A DNA stretch of 64,000 bases. Source: Protonemura montana. Lineage: Eukaryota > Arthropoda > Insecta > Plecoptera > Nemouridae. The stretch is taken from contig OX387611.1 of NCBI GenBank assembly GCA_947568835.1, forward strand, positions 2,608,001-2,672,000, read 5' to 3'. Position numbers and translations under genes: made by a program. The notes beneath the pieces were generated by a model. The model had not been told where the DNA came from, made no database searches, and worked only from the letters and a program-made list of their open reading frames with translations. This document shows positions 13,131 to 26,168 of the stretch, one piece after another. Position 1 is the stretch's first letter. Each line of letters begins with the position of its first letter.

Positions 13131-13685
13131 CCCATCATTCCCGCGGGTAAAATCGTTAAAAATGGGTCTCAAACGGTTATATAGTGTTTGTATTATGTTA
13201 ATGACAAGGAAAAATAATTGCCGGAAAATTGGTGAGTTTTCCGGGAAAATTAAAAATCAAATCCTTTGTACAAGACAGCAACGCAAAAATATGAATTAAA
13301 GAGTCCGCGATTTTTTTCCGTAGTGCCTGAACTTGCTTTTCCTAGACAAACAATTTTGGTAGTCACAGCTAAAAAATTGATTGAGATATCAATTTTCAAA
13401 AACTCTTTTATTCATCTCAAAAAGTTCCTGGTTTTAAACAGATCATCAGTTGCACAAAAGTTATCCATTGAACTAATGAAAAGAACGTCTTAAAGCCTTA
13501 AGTATGCAGATTTCAAATATGTGTGTTTCATCGCGATCGGTCAAACGATGTAGGTGCTGTTTTGTACAAGGTAAGTGCTTGCGAGGCACTACTTTTTAGG
13601 CAAATAGACTGCTATAGAAATGCATATTGCATACATACAGGCTGATGCTTGTGCCCGCTAGCATCCGATGCCAGCTACTTCGAGC
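13131..13685. other. Unique spacer
   Basis: AT-rich; a 75-codon open frame at 13266-13493 has no recognisable product and I do not call it a gene. Confidence 0.4.
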
Positions 13686-13689
13686 GCGA

Positions 13690-13842
13690 CCTCCCGAACA
13701 GAACTGGTCATGTGTATGATGATCACCCATCCAATACCTGACCCAGCGCAGTGTTGCTTAACTTTCATCCCTCCAACCTCTCTCCCGAAAAGAACTGGTC
13801 ATGTGTATGATGGTCACCCATCCAGTACCTGAACCAACGCCT
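13690..13842 (-). mobile_element. 5S-derived SINE heads (about 1.6 units)
   Basis: Same 91-bp unit as at 12837-13130, minus orientation, cut off where the 41-bp array starts. Confidence 0.8.
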
Positions 13843-13847
13843 GGATA

Positions 13848-14845
13848 GAGCATAGGATCCAGCCAGCTGATCTCAAATAACCTGGATAGAACATAGGATC
13901 CAGCCTGCTGATCTCAAATAACCTGGATAGAACATAGGATCCAGCCAGCTGATCTCAAATAACCTGGATAGAGCATAGGATCCAGCCAGCTGATCTCAAA
14001 TAACCTGGATAGAACATAGGATACAGTCAGCTGATCTCAAATAACCTAGATAGAGCATAGGATCCAACCAGCTGATCTCAAATAACCTGGATAGAACATA
14101 GGATCCAGCCAGTTGATCTCAAATAACCTGGATAGAGCATAGGATCCAGCCAGCTGATCTCAAATAACCTGGATAGAGCATAGGATCCAGCCAGCTGATC
14201 TCAAATAACCTGAATTGAACATAGGATCCAGCCAGCTGTTCTCAAATAACCTCGATAGAGCATAGGATCCGGCCAGCTGATCTCAAATAACCTGGATAGA
14301 ACATAGGATCCAGTCAGCTGATCTCAAATAACCTAGATAGAGCATAGGATCCAACCAGCTGATCTCAAATAACGTGGATAGAACAAAGGATCCAGCCAAC
14401 TGATCTCAAATAACCTGGATAGAGCATAGGATCCAGCCAGCTGATCTCAAATAACCTGGATAGAACATAGGATTCAGCCAGCTGATCTCAAATAACCTGG
14501 ATAGAGCATAGGATCCAGCCAGCTGATCTCAAATAACCTGGATAGAACATAGGATCCAGCCAGCTGATCTCAAATAACCTGGATAGAACATAGGATCCAG
14601 CCAGCTGATCTCAAATAACCTGGATAGAGCATAGGATCCAGCCAGCTGATCTCAAATAACATGGATAGAACATAGGATCCATCCAGCTGATCTTAAATAA
14701 CCTGGATAGAGCATAGGATCCAGCCAGCTGATCTCAAATAACCTGGATAGAGCATAGGATCCAGCCAGCTGATCTCAAATAACCTGGATAGAGCATAGGA
14801 TCCAGTCAGCTGATCTCAAATAACCTGGATAGAGCACCAGCCAGG
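13848..14845. repeat. 41-bp minisatellite, about 24 copies
   Basis: Units contain AACCTGGATAGARCATAGGA and TCCAGCCAGCTGATCTCAA. It starts directly at the end of a 5S-derived head, and its first bases read on from that head. Confidence 0.95.
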
Positions 14846-15245
14846 TAGATCCTGGTAGGAATCGCTATGATTTCAATGCTTATTTAATAATTTTTAAACC
14901 ACTTCCCACCATTAAAGCGGGGAACACTACGAAAGGCTACCGATGTAAATACGAAAAATGTCACGGGAAAATGATATCTCAAGATGTCGACTTCGGCTTC
15001 TAGTGTCGCAATGGATGGCGTTACGCAGATTATTTAAGATGAGACAGATCTGGTAAAGGAGCCAGAGCACGTTCTTTGGGCTGCAGCATCTCGCAGCGCA
15101 GTTCCTTGAATATTGATTGCATCAGCATAGTACATAGATGTATAGAGGTCAGAGAATAAAGCCACCCTTCCCTCCACCCACCCTTCCCGCCACCCTTCCC
15201 TCCACCCACTAAAACCACAACCTCCCGAATAATCTCAATCTACAG
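14846..15245. other. Unique spacer with polypyrimidine tract
   Basis: It holds a run of CCCTTCC/CCACCC repeats at about 15163-15210. No gene recognised. Confidence 0.45.
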
Positions 15246-15249
15246 CCGT

Positions 15250-15600
15250 AGGTGCAAGCACCCATTAGCTGGACCCCGATCTCCACCTGTCGCGGGTGTT
15301 GCTCTAACCAATTGAGCTACTTGGACCCCGATCTCCACCTGTCGCGGGTGTTGCTCTAGCCAATTGAGCTACTTGGACCCCGATCTCCACCTGTCGCGGG
15401 TGTTGCTCTAGCCAATTGAGCTACTTGGACCCCGATCTCCACCTGTCGTGGGTGTTGCTCTAACCAATTGAGCTACTTGGACCCCGATCTCCACCTGTCG
15501 CGGGTGTTGCTCTAGCCAATTGAGCTACTCGGACACCGAACTTTATCTGTCACGGCTTTGGCCACAAATTTTTTAGAGATTATTTTTCCTAATAATAAAA
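15250..15600 (-). mobile_element. tRNA-derived SINE with about 5 tandem 52-bp heads
   Basis: On the minus strand each unit contains TAGCTCAATTGGTTAGAGC, a tRNA A-box/D-arm. The last part (15545-15600) resembles the SINE body (GAGATTATT, AATAATAAAA). Confidence 0.8.
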
Positions 15601-16254
15601 AGCTTAATTAATTTTTCCGCTGAAAGTGGTTCTGAGGAGCTAAAGCGTTTTTTTATTAAAAAAAAAATTTGTACACTTTAACGTTCCAAATAATAAACCC
15701 CTAAAATTAGCACAAGAAGTTGGCAAAGATCAATACCTACTTGTATTGATATTATTATTGTTATCAATCCTTAAAAGAAGGAGATGTAAAAATTAGGGTG
15801 GTCTTAACGTCACTTACCGGTCAAGGGTAAGATATTATCGAAAATCACACAAATGGACTAATTTTGCCAACAGAATTGAGCTAAAAATTGAAATTACTCT
15901 GAAGATAAATAAAATTCAAAGTCCAGAGTAAAACATACCTCAAACACAATACGATAAAACAGAATAAACCAACTTTAAACGCATAAGATATTGGACTTCC
16001 GTATGTATCCAATTCACTGAAACTAACATTATAAAAAAACCGTTAAGAAAAACCGTGATTGTTGTTTAAATGTGCCCCTGGGCGGCTAGGCAAGTCTTGC
16101 AACACATATGCACGGCGGGAAGGTATCACAAGAAACTGCATGGGTTGTAAGGGTAGTGTTTGGACCTAGCTTAAAAAGGTGTCAATACCGTTTTAAAAAC
16201 TGTTTTAAAAACTGTTTTGAGATTCAAAATACGCGATAATTTAAGCGCTGTTTT
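15601..16254. other. Unique AT-rich spacer
   Basis: No gene or repeat recognised. Confidence 0.45.
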
Positions 16255-17190
16255 ATGCTATTATTATTATTTTGTGGTGTTTAACGACGCACTGTTTTGA
16301 CATCTGGCCATGCGGCACTGGTCTAATGGCGTCGGTGAATGAGTGGATGATGATGAACCTAACCTAGCTTAGAAGGGAGGAGGGGAAACCCGGTGCCAGC
16401 ACGTAGCCTACTTCTGTCGAAGACCAAGGGGACCACCGGCTTAACGTCCCTTCCGAAGGACGGTACAACGCGAACAATAGGATTCCTCCACAAATCCATG
16501 CTGTCGAGAGGTTGATAAGCAAGGCGAGTGAAGTTGCTGTACTAACTTTCATCCCTGCAACCTCTCTCCCGAACAGAACTGGTCATGTGTATGATGGTCA
16601 CCCATCCAATACCTGACCCAGTGTAGTATTGCTTAACTTTCATCCCTCCAACCTCTCTCCCGAACAGAACTGGTCATGTGTATGATGTTCACCCATTCAA
16701 TACCTGACCCAGCGCAGTGTTGCTTAACTTTCATCCCTCCAACCTCTCTCCCGAACGGAACTGGTCATGTGTATGATGGTCATCTATCCAATACCCGACT
16801 CAGCGCAGTGTTGCTTAACTTTCATTTCTCCAACCTCTCTCCCGAACAGAACTGGTCATGTGTATGATGGTCACCCATCCAATACCTAACCCAGCGCAGT
16901 GTTGCTTAACTTTCATCCCTCCAGCCTCTCTCCCGAACAGAAGTGGTCATGTGTAATGATGGTCACCCATCCAATATCTAGCCCAGCGCAGTGTTACTTA
17001 ACTTTCATCCCTCCAACCTCTCTCCCAAACAGAGCTGGTCATGTGTATGATGGTCATCCATCCAATACCTAACCCAGCGCAGTGTTGCTTAACTTTCATC
17101 CCTCCAACCTCTCTCCCTAACAGAACTGGTCATGTGTATAATAGTCACCCATCCAATACCTGACTCAGCGCAGTGTTGCTTAACTTCAAT
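16255..17190 (-). mobile_element. 5S-derived SINE, complete, with about 7 tandem heads
   Basis: The body and tail lie at 16255-16545 (contains CATGCTGTCGAGAGGTTGA and CCACCGGCTTAACGTCCC on the plus strand). About seven 91-bp 5S-derived heads follow at 16530-17190. The same body is found at 46885-47115 and 55590-55768, which defines the family. Confidence 0.88.
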
Positions 17191-17735
17191 GGAGATCAAA
17201 CACTTTTTTGCAAGTTTTTATGAATCGTATTTGAGTTGAGGACGTTTTACTTGATGTTTGTGGATTCAACGTTGTTTTTATGGAAAGAGTACGGAGCGAT
17301 ACCAGATCAACAATTGTTTTGAAAACAACATAAAATGTCATCAAATCAATAACAGCCGCATATTACTTATTAACTCTGGTGGTAAGATAATAAACGATGA
17401 ATCTGTCAAAAAAAACTTAACCTCAAATCGAGGATCTGTGGTAGGTTAGCTTGTCTTATATGGCTTTAGATCGTCTAACTTTGTCTCTCGAGATCACAGA
17501 CATTATCTCTGTAAATTCCAGGATTAATCAACATTATTTAACCAGCTTTAGTCCGTGATCCACACCCAGGTCTCATTTCCTCTTATTGGCTCGGTATTGC
17601 TGTTTGTTACATAATTTCTAGGTTAGGAATCGACGATAAGCTGAGTCGAAAGTCATCGTAAAATCTAAAAAATAATTTAATTCATGACGCTTTAAACATT
17701 TATCTTGCAAGAAAACTCCCAGAATAATATCAATT
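17191..17735. other. Unique spacer
   Basis: No gene or repeat recognised. Confidence 0.4.
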
Positions 17736-17736
17736 G

Positions 17737-19440
17737 GTTAGAGCAACACCTGCGACAGGTGGAGATCGGGGTCCAAGTAGCTCAATTGGTTAGAGCAACA
17801 CCCGCGACAGGTGGAGATCGGGGTCCAAGTAGCTTAATTAGTTAGAGCTACACCCGCGACAGGTGGAGATCGCGGTCCAAGTAGCTCAATTGGTTAGAGC
17901 AACACCCGCGACAGGTGGAGATTGGGGTCCAAGTAGCTTAATTGGTTAGAGCAACACCCGCGACAGGAGGAGATCGGGGTCCAAGTAGCTCAATTGGTTA
18001 GAGCAACACCCGCGACAGGTGGAGATTGGGGTCCAAGTAGCTTAATTGGTTAGAGCAACACCCGCGACGGGAGGAGATCGGGGTCCAAGTAGCTCAATTG
18101 GTTAGAGCAACACCCGCGACAGGTGGAGATTGGGGTCCAAGTAGCTCAATTGGTTAGAGCAACACCCGCGACAGGTGGAGATCGGGGTCCAAGTAGCTCA
18201 ATTAGTTAGAGCAACACCCCTGACAGGTGGAGATCGGGGTCCAAGTAGCTCAATTGGTTAGAGCAACACCCGCGACAGGTGGAGATCGGGGTTCAAGTAG
18301 CTCAATTGGTTAGAGCAACACCCGCAACAGGTGGAGATTGGGGTCCAAGTAGCTCAATTGGTTAGAGCAACACCCGCGACAGGAGGAGATCGGGGTCCAA
18401 GTAGCTCAATTGGTTAGAGCAACACCCGCGACAGGTGGAGATTGGGGTCCAAGTAGCTCAATTGGTTAGAGCAACACCCGCGACAGGTGGAGATCGGGGT
18501 TCAAGTAGCTCAATTGGTTAGAGCAACACCCGTGACAGGTGGAGATCGGGGTCCAAGTAGCTCAATTGGTTAGAGCAACACCCGCGACAGGTGGAGATCG
18601 GGGTCCAAGTAGCTCAATTGGTTAGAGCAACACCCGTGACAGGTGGAGATCGCGGTCCAAGTAGCTCAATTGGTTAGAGCAACACCCGCGACAGGTGGAG
18701 ATTGGGGTCCAAGTAGCTTAATTGGTTAGAGCAACACCCGCGACAGGAGGAGATCGGGGTCCAAGTAGCTCAATTGGTTAGAGCAACACCCGCGACAGGT
18801 GGAGATTGGGGTCCAAGTAGCTTAATTGGTTAGAGCAACACCCGCGACGGGAGGAGATCGGGGTCCAAGTAGCTCAATTGGTTAGAGCAACACCCGCGAC
18901 AGGTGGAGATTGGGGTCCAAGTAGCTCAATTGGTTAGAGCAACACCCGCGACAGGTGGAGATCGGGGTCCAAGTAGCTTAATTAGTTAGAGCAACACCCC
19001 TGACAGGTGGAGATCGGGGTCCAAGTAGCTCAATTGGTTAGAGCAACACCCGCGACAGGTGGAGATCGGGGTTCAAGTATCTCAATTGGTTAGAGCAACA
19101 CCCGCGACAGGTGGAGATCGGGGTCCAAGTAGCTCAATTGGTTAGAGCAACACCTGCGACAGGTAAAGATCGGGGTCCAAGTAGCTCAATTGGTTAGAGC
19201 AACACCCGTGACAGGTGGAGATCGGGGTCCAAGTAGCTCAATTGGTCAGAGCAACACTTGCGACAGGTAAAGATCGGGGTCCAAGTAGCTCAATTGGTTA
19301 GAGCAACACCCGCGACAGGTAAAGATAGGGGTCCAAGTCCCCATTTAGGCATCAATTTTTGAGAGGTTATTAGTGTTCCGAATAATAAAATACCCCGCGC
19401 ATTGCAATCGTTTGCAATTTAAATAAGATTTCAAATACCA
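17737..19440 (+). mobile_element. tRNA-derived SINE with about 31 tandem 52-bp heads
   Basis: The unit is the first two-thirds of a tRNA-like sequence (TAGCTCAATTGGTTAGAGC, then CGACAGGTGGAGATCGGGG). It is joined to a SINE body at 19345-19440 (TTTTTGAGAGGTTATTAG, TTGCAATTTAAATAAG). Variant units recur at 780 bp (15 x 52), for example the CGACGGGAGG variant near 18065 and 18845. Confidence 0.9.
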
Positions 19441-20148
19441 AACCTGGTTTTCGTAACCTAGCAGTTAAATAGATTAGCATAACCCGAAGTAGTTTTGTTT
19501 TAAATCAACGAACTGGAATAACAACTGATTATTCACAAAGTTTTGCCTGAATCTGACAGAAGAAGTTGATTAAAAACTTAACCATTATAAAAACACATTG
19601 ATCAGTTTAATAGAATAAGAACCATTTTTTAAAATCAGACGATGTTGGATCTATTCCAAGATTTCAAGAAGAGCAATTTTACCAAGAAGGTATATTGCGA
19701 ATTGACTGGCTGGTACTAAATTATCCAAACATTGAATGTCGTATTGTTAAGTTTGTTGAGCAAAGCAGACGACGCTGTTATTTCAAGGTACTACTTTTAA
19801 ATTCGAAGAAAGCAGTTTCTTCTCAGAGATCTTTAACAGAAAGAAACTGACCACTAGCAAGTGTTTAAAACATTTCAATTGTTGACAGTTTTGCCGATGC
19901 AGGTAGCACTCGCTTAGAAAAGATTACTGATGAAGAACCTACGGCACGGAATACAATTCACGGCTGGACCATTTTCAACACAGCAATAACATTTATGGTT
20001 ATGAGCCATCATTGGGTTGATATTTTTGGTATTCACGTCTATTTTTCACTGAATTTACTGGCTGTAGCAGACATTAACAGTTGCCAAGTCAAACGGGTAT
20101 TCTGTCACTAAAGGTTAACATATCATTTAATAAACAAAAGAAACTTAC
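19441..20148. other. Unique spacer
   Basis: AT-rich, no gene recognised. Confidence 0.4.
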
Positions 20149-20209
20149 CACCTCCCGGAATCCACCGGTTCTCGGTCATACCACGCGGCTTTCTCTCCGC
20201 TCCATCCGC
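20149..20209 (-). other. Possible non-coding 5' exon of Tlk
   Basis: A 61-nt GC-rich island in AT-rich sequence is bounded on the minus strand by TTTTCAG and by GTG|GTAAGT. It holds short ATG frames that close or do not join the Tlk frame, so it would be 5' UTR. It is on the right strand and upstream of the Tlk coding start. No transcript evidence is available to me. Confidence 0.4.
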
Positions 20210-23160
20210 CTGAAAATCAAACATAACCTGAAATTAAACTTAAATCGTAAAAAAATGACTTTTTGATCACCTATACAACCCATTTTCATGCAAGTCAAAT
20301 AATTCCATCTCACCTTATTTCCATAGTCCTTGTTCAAAACAACAGTACACTATTTGTTTAACCTAAAGTTGAACCATTAGATAAACAACTATAGTCAACT
20401 AGAAGTGAATCTAGTTTTTCCATCAAGTGAACATATAGGCCTAGTAAACCATGAAACAATTGTACTGATCCTAAAATGGAGATGCACCAAACCAGAAAAT
20501 TAAAGCGTTTTTATTCAATGATAGCAACTGCTCTGGAATGTCTAATGCTATTGGTAAATGTCAATTTTCTTTAGATTTTGCTCTGAAGATAGATAAAATC
20601 TTGACGAACACAATCAATCGCACGAAATCAGATGTGATCTAATTTGATTTGCCCATCGTAATGATTGAAATGAAAAGGATAGGCCTACTGCATTGTAGTA
20701 CCCCATTTCCTAAAAATGACAATCTTACCCTACCTGAGTGAACTTTAACGCGACATTTAAACCGTTTCGAGACGCTCTTGAGGGTAAAAACTAATTTCTT
20801 TCTTCACGAAATTTCATAAACTACAGATTAGATGCTATGAGATCTGCCAGAGATGCAAATTATCTGGTTGCGTTACGTGAAACAAACAATTGCGAATATT
20901 AATGTCATTTAAGCCGTGATGTTACAGCGATTTTCTAACGCCAAAAACGCCATTACATACGCAATAAACGTACCGATTTCTTGATCCAGCGTATTTTAAC
21001 AGATGTAAGTATCCTTGTTTGGTGAATAGCCACCGATAATTCGCGCACAAATCACTCGATATTAATTAAAATATAATTCTATGTCTGCTAGACTGATGTT
21101 AAAAAGACACAGAGAAAATGGCCGCCCGTCGTAGCCGATTTTACGATCACTTTCATTGCGTCCAGGAATCTGTTTAAAAAATCACACGAACCAGCGACTG
21201 ATCATGATCGTTACCGCAATATTCTATTTCAATAATGGACCACTCGATTTCTTGCAACCGTCCGGGCGATTGTTGGAATGACGTTTAGAAGAATTAAGGG
21301 CCATGCTCTATGAGAGAAATATCAAAAGTACGCCAGACGACTAACTGGACGTCATTTCCGGATGTCTCGAGTCGAGTTCATTGACGCCCTCCCATTGGCT
21401 GTCTGCGAAATTTTAGCGCCCCATTGATAGTGGCCCGCCGAAATCAAAATACTATTAAAGGGGAGCGACCCTTCGGAAATCAACGGAAAAATATCAGCTG
21501 AACATGCAATGATATATATTTTTGTTAACTTTTATAATTATAAACGATTTGAAATGGACTTTTTTTTATTTTTATTGGTTTATTGAGGATGATAGCATTA
21601 GATGGGTTTTAAAGGAGAGCTGTCAATATTGATTAGAAAAGTTTTTATTTAACAAACTATTTATATATCTTTGAAACTAAAAAAATATATTAATGCACTG
21701 AATGATTATTAAATCACATCTACTTACCTTTGAATTACTTTTCACTGTTAGGCAAACTTCAAAACTGTTGATTTGCATTGTAATTAATGATTTTGTTTCT
21801 GTGATAGATTTTGCTTGGCAGTTTTCGATCGATTTACTTGTATTTGTTCAATTAAGACACAAGAATAACAGAAATCTATCAAGAAATGGTTGTTGAATCA
21901 ATAAAATATCTAACAATTGAAGTCCAGATTCTTTAAACTACATTTTGTTGCTTGCTACTGTTTTTTTTTAAGAGATTTTCATGATTTCAAACATTTGAAA
22001 TTTTGCTGTCAAAAACAGCTGACACAATGCAGTTATCATCGACAAGCTTAACTTAATTTAAACACTCATTTAAAGGTTAAATCTGATAAAACTAATTTTT
22101 AAATATTTTAAAAACATTGAAAGAAAGCAATTAGAAACACAATTATTTTAAAAAATATGGAAATCGACATTTAAATTAGTTATTAAGTCAAGAAGGCCAT
22201 GTTCTGTCACATGAAACAAAATTAATTTCCTAGCCGTCATTATTTTATGTTAGTCACAGTTTAAAGTTTGAATTTGAATCAACGGAGGTTTACATTTTAA
22301 AACGTTCTTCGAGTTGAAAGAAAATATTACTGGACAAAACCGTAACGTATTTCTATGTCTATTTCTAAACATCTAATTTTTATTAAAATTATGGCTAAAA
22401 ACTAGATTTTCTTTGCTTAACGTTTACTGTTTTAATTGGAAAAGTGACATTGATTTAAAGAATAAGAAATCTTATGACTAAACTGAGTTTAAATTAAGTT
22501 TATCCTGAATAAAAGAGCTGGAAACATGGGTTGTAAGTTGACAGGGAATAAATGCACTACACTTTCAACGATGAATCAAATATCTTATTTAATTTTAAGC
22601 AAAAAATGCAACTACAATAAAAAGAGAAAATAGTTTGACCAATAAAACCTGCATCAAAGTCAGGCTATAAATAGATATCGAAACATTACGTCATTACAAT
22701 TATTAAATATAATACTTGGAAAAATAAATAAATAAACACATTTTTATCTTCACAATTTAACGAGTAATATTTAACATTAATTAATAATTATAATTAGGTT
22801 AACAATACAAGTTGTCATGGGAAACAAAGAAACGATATCAACTCAAATCATGGACCTGATTTAAAAAAATAAATAAATGACTTAAACTTTTACGTCGCAA
22901 ATGTTTCGATTTCCGCCGAAATAAACTCTACTCTAAATCATCTAAAAACTCAATTCATGACAATTTACCAATTAAATTGGTTGATTAAACTCAAATTAAA
23001 TTACTAAACGCATCTTTAACTTAAAAAAATAAAAATCACAGAATTAGGAAATTTATCAAAGCAATATTCACAACGAAGGCCAAATGAATATTTTTTTGAA
23101 AGTGACGTTGAAACCGTGAATTCAACGGAGAAATTATGTATTTTTTGTCCCTTAAATAAA
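20210..23160. other. AT-rich intergenic or 5' intronic sequence
   Basis: Long AT-rich stretch without tandem arrays. Apart from the CpG-bearing part at 21,100-21,470 I see nothing to annotate. Confidence 0.4.
21280..21470 (-). promoter_or_regulatory. Candidate Tlk promoter region
   Basis: A CpG-containing, repeat-free stretch lies upstream of the possible 5' exon. On the minus strand it holds a CCAAT box (AGCCAATGGG near 21,390-21,400). It is a guess from position and composition only. Confidence 0.25.
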
Positions 23161-23335
23161 AAAAAAAACACATCATCGCCTGGCCGTGAAAACTGGATCG
23201 TGTGAAGGAAGAGTTGACGTCGGAAGTCGAAACATTTTGCGTCGATCTACAGACGAAAATACGAGCCACGTTTCCACGAACACAAGGCTCGGGAAGGAAG
23301 CATCGAGGCTGGAAACTCCCGGAAATATTTTTTCC

Positions 23336-23598
23336 TGGAACTATTCTGTCTTGGAACAATTCTTTCCTGGAACTTTTCCGTCCCGAAACAGTTATGTCCT
23401 AGAACAGTTCTGTCCTGGAACAGTTCTGTCCCGGAACAGTTCGGTCCCGGAACGATTATGTTCCGGAACAGTTCTGTCCCGGAACTATACTGTCCCGGAA
23501 CATTTCTGTCCCGGAATAGTTATTTAACAGAACGGTTTTGTACCGGAACGGTTCTGTCCCGGAACAGTTCTGTCTCTGAACGGTTCTGTCCCGGGCTC
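23336..23598. repeat. 16-bp repeat with dyad symmetry, about 16 copies
   Basis: The unit is GTTCTGTCCCGGAACA with many substitutions. The centre TCCCGGAACAGTTC is close to a GGAACA...TGTTCC dyad. Confidence 0.85.
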
Positions 23599-23699
23599 CG
23601 TCCACTCGACGGCCAATGATTGTTCTCGTGCGCGGGAAGTGAGAAAAAGTCGAAGAAAACGATTGAAAACGAGGAAAAATCAAGTTTGGAGCTTGAATT

Positions 23700-24050
23700 T
23701 GTGTTAAATTAGTGAAATATGAAAAAGAAGCTGAGTTTGTAGAATCTGATTTAAATTGCAAACGCTTGCTTGCAATCCGCTTGCTTGCAATCCGCTTGCT
23801 TGCAATCCGCTTGCTTGCAATCCGCTTGCTTGCAATCTGCTTGCTTGCAATCCACTTGCTTGCAATCCGCTTGCTTGCAATCCGCAAAGTATTTTTACTA
23901 CTATGACCACAAATAACCTCTCAACAATTATAACCTCTCAACAATTATAACCTATAAAATGTGGACTTAAACTTTGATCTTCTTTCGCTGCTTTGCATTC
24001 CAGCTTCCGAGAGGTTATTAATGTTCGTAATAATAAAAAGCTTAATTAAT
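23700..24050 (-). mobile_element. tRNA-SINE body fragment with 15-bp internal array
   Basis: Flanking sequence (TTTAAATTGCAAACGCTTGC on the left, AACCTCTCAACAATTATAAC on the right) is the inverted SINE body. Between them, 23762-23886 is a 15-bp array (TTGCAATCCGCTTGC, about 8-9 copies) that starts from the SINE TTGCAAACGCTTGC motif. Confidence 0.75.
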
Positions 24051-24164
24051 TTTATCATCAAAAGTTCAGACTTTAATTGAAAGCTGAAGCGTTTTACTTT
24101 CAAAAGATCGAGAATTCTACGTTTATTGAAACGACGCTGACGAGAAAACTTAATTATTAACCGA

Positions 24165-24385
24165 TTTCACAAACGCCGTTTAAATCTTGCTTAGTCGGGC
24201 GTTTGAATTAATTTTTCCCGTTAGAAAAATTTCAAAGAATGTTAAGCTAAAAACACAAAAAAGATGTGAATTTGAATTTGAATTTGTTGATGATTCAGAA
24301 AGGCTTTTTTCTGTCAAATAAAAGATATTAAATTTAGCAGCCGTCACTTTTTCTCTCCGTGCAAATCATTGTTTAATATTTGAAT
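24165..24385 (+). repeat. Dispersed repeat, copy 1
   Basis: It matches 51648-51870 over about 220 bp (AACGCCGTTTAAATCTTGC, GAATTTGTTGATGATTCAG, TTTAGCAGCCGTCA). The class is unknown. Confidence 0.75.
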
Positions 24386-24560
24386 CTGGAAGACCGGGGT
24401 TTGACTTTTCAACTGTCATATGAAATTCAAAGTTAGAAGTCACGTTGATATTTTGTTTGCATTTCCAAGTCAACAATTATTCTGTTTAAAAGCGAACACA
24501 TTGTTGAACAGTGTTTTATTCTTGTTCTTCTTGTTGCCATGGTTTCTTGCTTTGTTAATG

Positions 24561-24985
24561 AGTGTAGGTTCTAGGTAGAGTTTCAACTTCAATGTTACAG
24601 TCTCTGCGTGAAAGATGGCCGCCAAATGACTACCTTACCGACAAAAATGCAGAGTACCGGAACATCACGTTAAGTGGAGCCACTGTCGTATGAAATTTAA
24701 TTTCGATATATTTTTTCGTAGGTTAGCTTTTGTGACTTTTCACCCTCAAAAAATCTCCATCAATGTTTACCTCAACGATTGATAAACACGTAACGATATT
24801 AAAAAGCGAGTAACCTACGAGAAATATCGAAATTAAATGTCATACGACAGTGGCTCCACTTAACGTGATGTTCCGGTACTCTGCATTTTTGTCGGTAAGG
24901 TAGTCATTTGGCGGCCATCTTTCACGCAGAGACTGTAACATTGACGTTGTTTCTCTATCTATAACCTACACTCAACGCTATTACG
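24561..24985. mobile_element. Fold-back element, copy 2
   Basis: Inverted arms of about 170 bp around a loop, matching copy 1; the loop is in the opposite orientation to copy 1. There is no 47-bp array here, so it shows the unexpanded form. Confidence 0.88.
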
Positions 24986-25439
24986 TTTGTGAAATCGGCT
25001 TAAAATCGGACGAAAGGTTCAACTTAACCGCACTAAAATAATTTGTACGCGGAAAGAAACGAGTCTAGAAAAGTCACGACAACGAATTTACAACAACGAT
25101 ATATAAAAATGTATTCTCGTATTAAAACTCTACTAAAACTATCTTCCGTCGATACTTTTCATTATTACTTTTGATTATATTTTAATAAGTTTTTAAGATA
25201 ATCGAACATTTTTATTAATTAGTTTTTCTTCTCTCAAAACTATTTTTGACTATAGTTTTTTTTTTTGCTATTTTTTTTGTTTAACTTGTTTAAAATTTAA
25301 AATGTTTGAATTCTATGTTATTGGTGTTTGCAGTTTTTTTTTTATCGAAAAGTTGCTTTCGAAATTCTACGAGCTACGATTCTACGAGGAGTTGACGAAA
25401 ATTTCTGTCAAAGTCTACGACGTTGCTTTTCAAAAACAA

Positions 25440-25765
25440 AACACTTTTCTTTTAACTGAAAATTGGCGTTTTTTCCAAACACATAATTGTTTAGTTTCTA
25501 AAAATCACCAATGTGTTCGGGATTTTATTTCAGAAAATACAAAATACATTAGTTTTTGAGTTATTGACCCTGATTATTTTATTTAGATGCATTTAGGAAG
25601 CTTGAACTTGGTAATTGTTATAATTTTATGTGGTTCTTTTGTTATTGGAAAATTGTCAGGACTGCTCTTACCCTTGATAAAGTAACAGGTAAAAGTTACG
25701 AAACATTTGGAAATTCAGTTGTTCTTCACTTAGCATTGAAAACCCAGTAGAAATAGTTTTTATAA
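25440..25765 (-). mobile_element. 44-bp-satellite element, partial copy
   Basis: It matches the body of the element at 39882-40790 in reverse orientation (AATTGGCGTTTTTTCCAAAC, GGAAGCTTGAACTTGGTAAT). Both ends are missing. Confidence 0.8.
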
Positions 25766-25867
25766 AGTTTTTGTAATTATTATTTGTCAAAATAAAATTA
25801 ATTAACAATTTTTTTTTGAAAAGCAACGTCGATTACCGATGGAATTCGACGACTTAAAAGTTTAGAG

Positions 25868-25925
25868 TGAGATGAGAGAGTAAGAGTAAGAGAGAAGAGA
25901 GAAGAGAGAAGAGAGAAGAGAAGTA
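25868..25925. repeat. GAGAGAA microsatellite
   Basis: A purine-only run of GAGAGAAGAG type repeats. Confidence 0.85.
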
Positions 25926-26103
25926 TTTAAGATAATTAGGATAACTCACTTTATTTGTACTTTCCCTTGCAAAGCCCCGAACTATCAATCGAATAACCGT
26001 CATTTATTTACGTACTGAGCTAAATTAATTTTTACTTTATTTATTTTACAGAATAAAATTTGTCTCATTAATCAACAAGGCTGTGGCTATTTACAGATGC
26101 ATA

Positions 26104-26168
26104 GGATTTAGCTGTCACAGCTGTCACCTCAGCTGTCACCTCAGCTGTCACCTCAGCTGTCACCTCAG
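26104..26168. repeat. 12-bp repeat CAGCTGTCACCT, about 5 copies
   Basis: Short tandem run; each unit contains the E-box CAGCTG. Confidence 0.85.

Noticed and set aside
62..19345. CRISPR array
   Set aside because: Units are contiguous tandem repeats without unique spacers, and the genome is eukaryotic.
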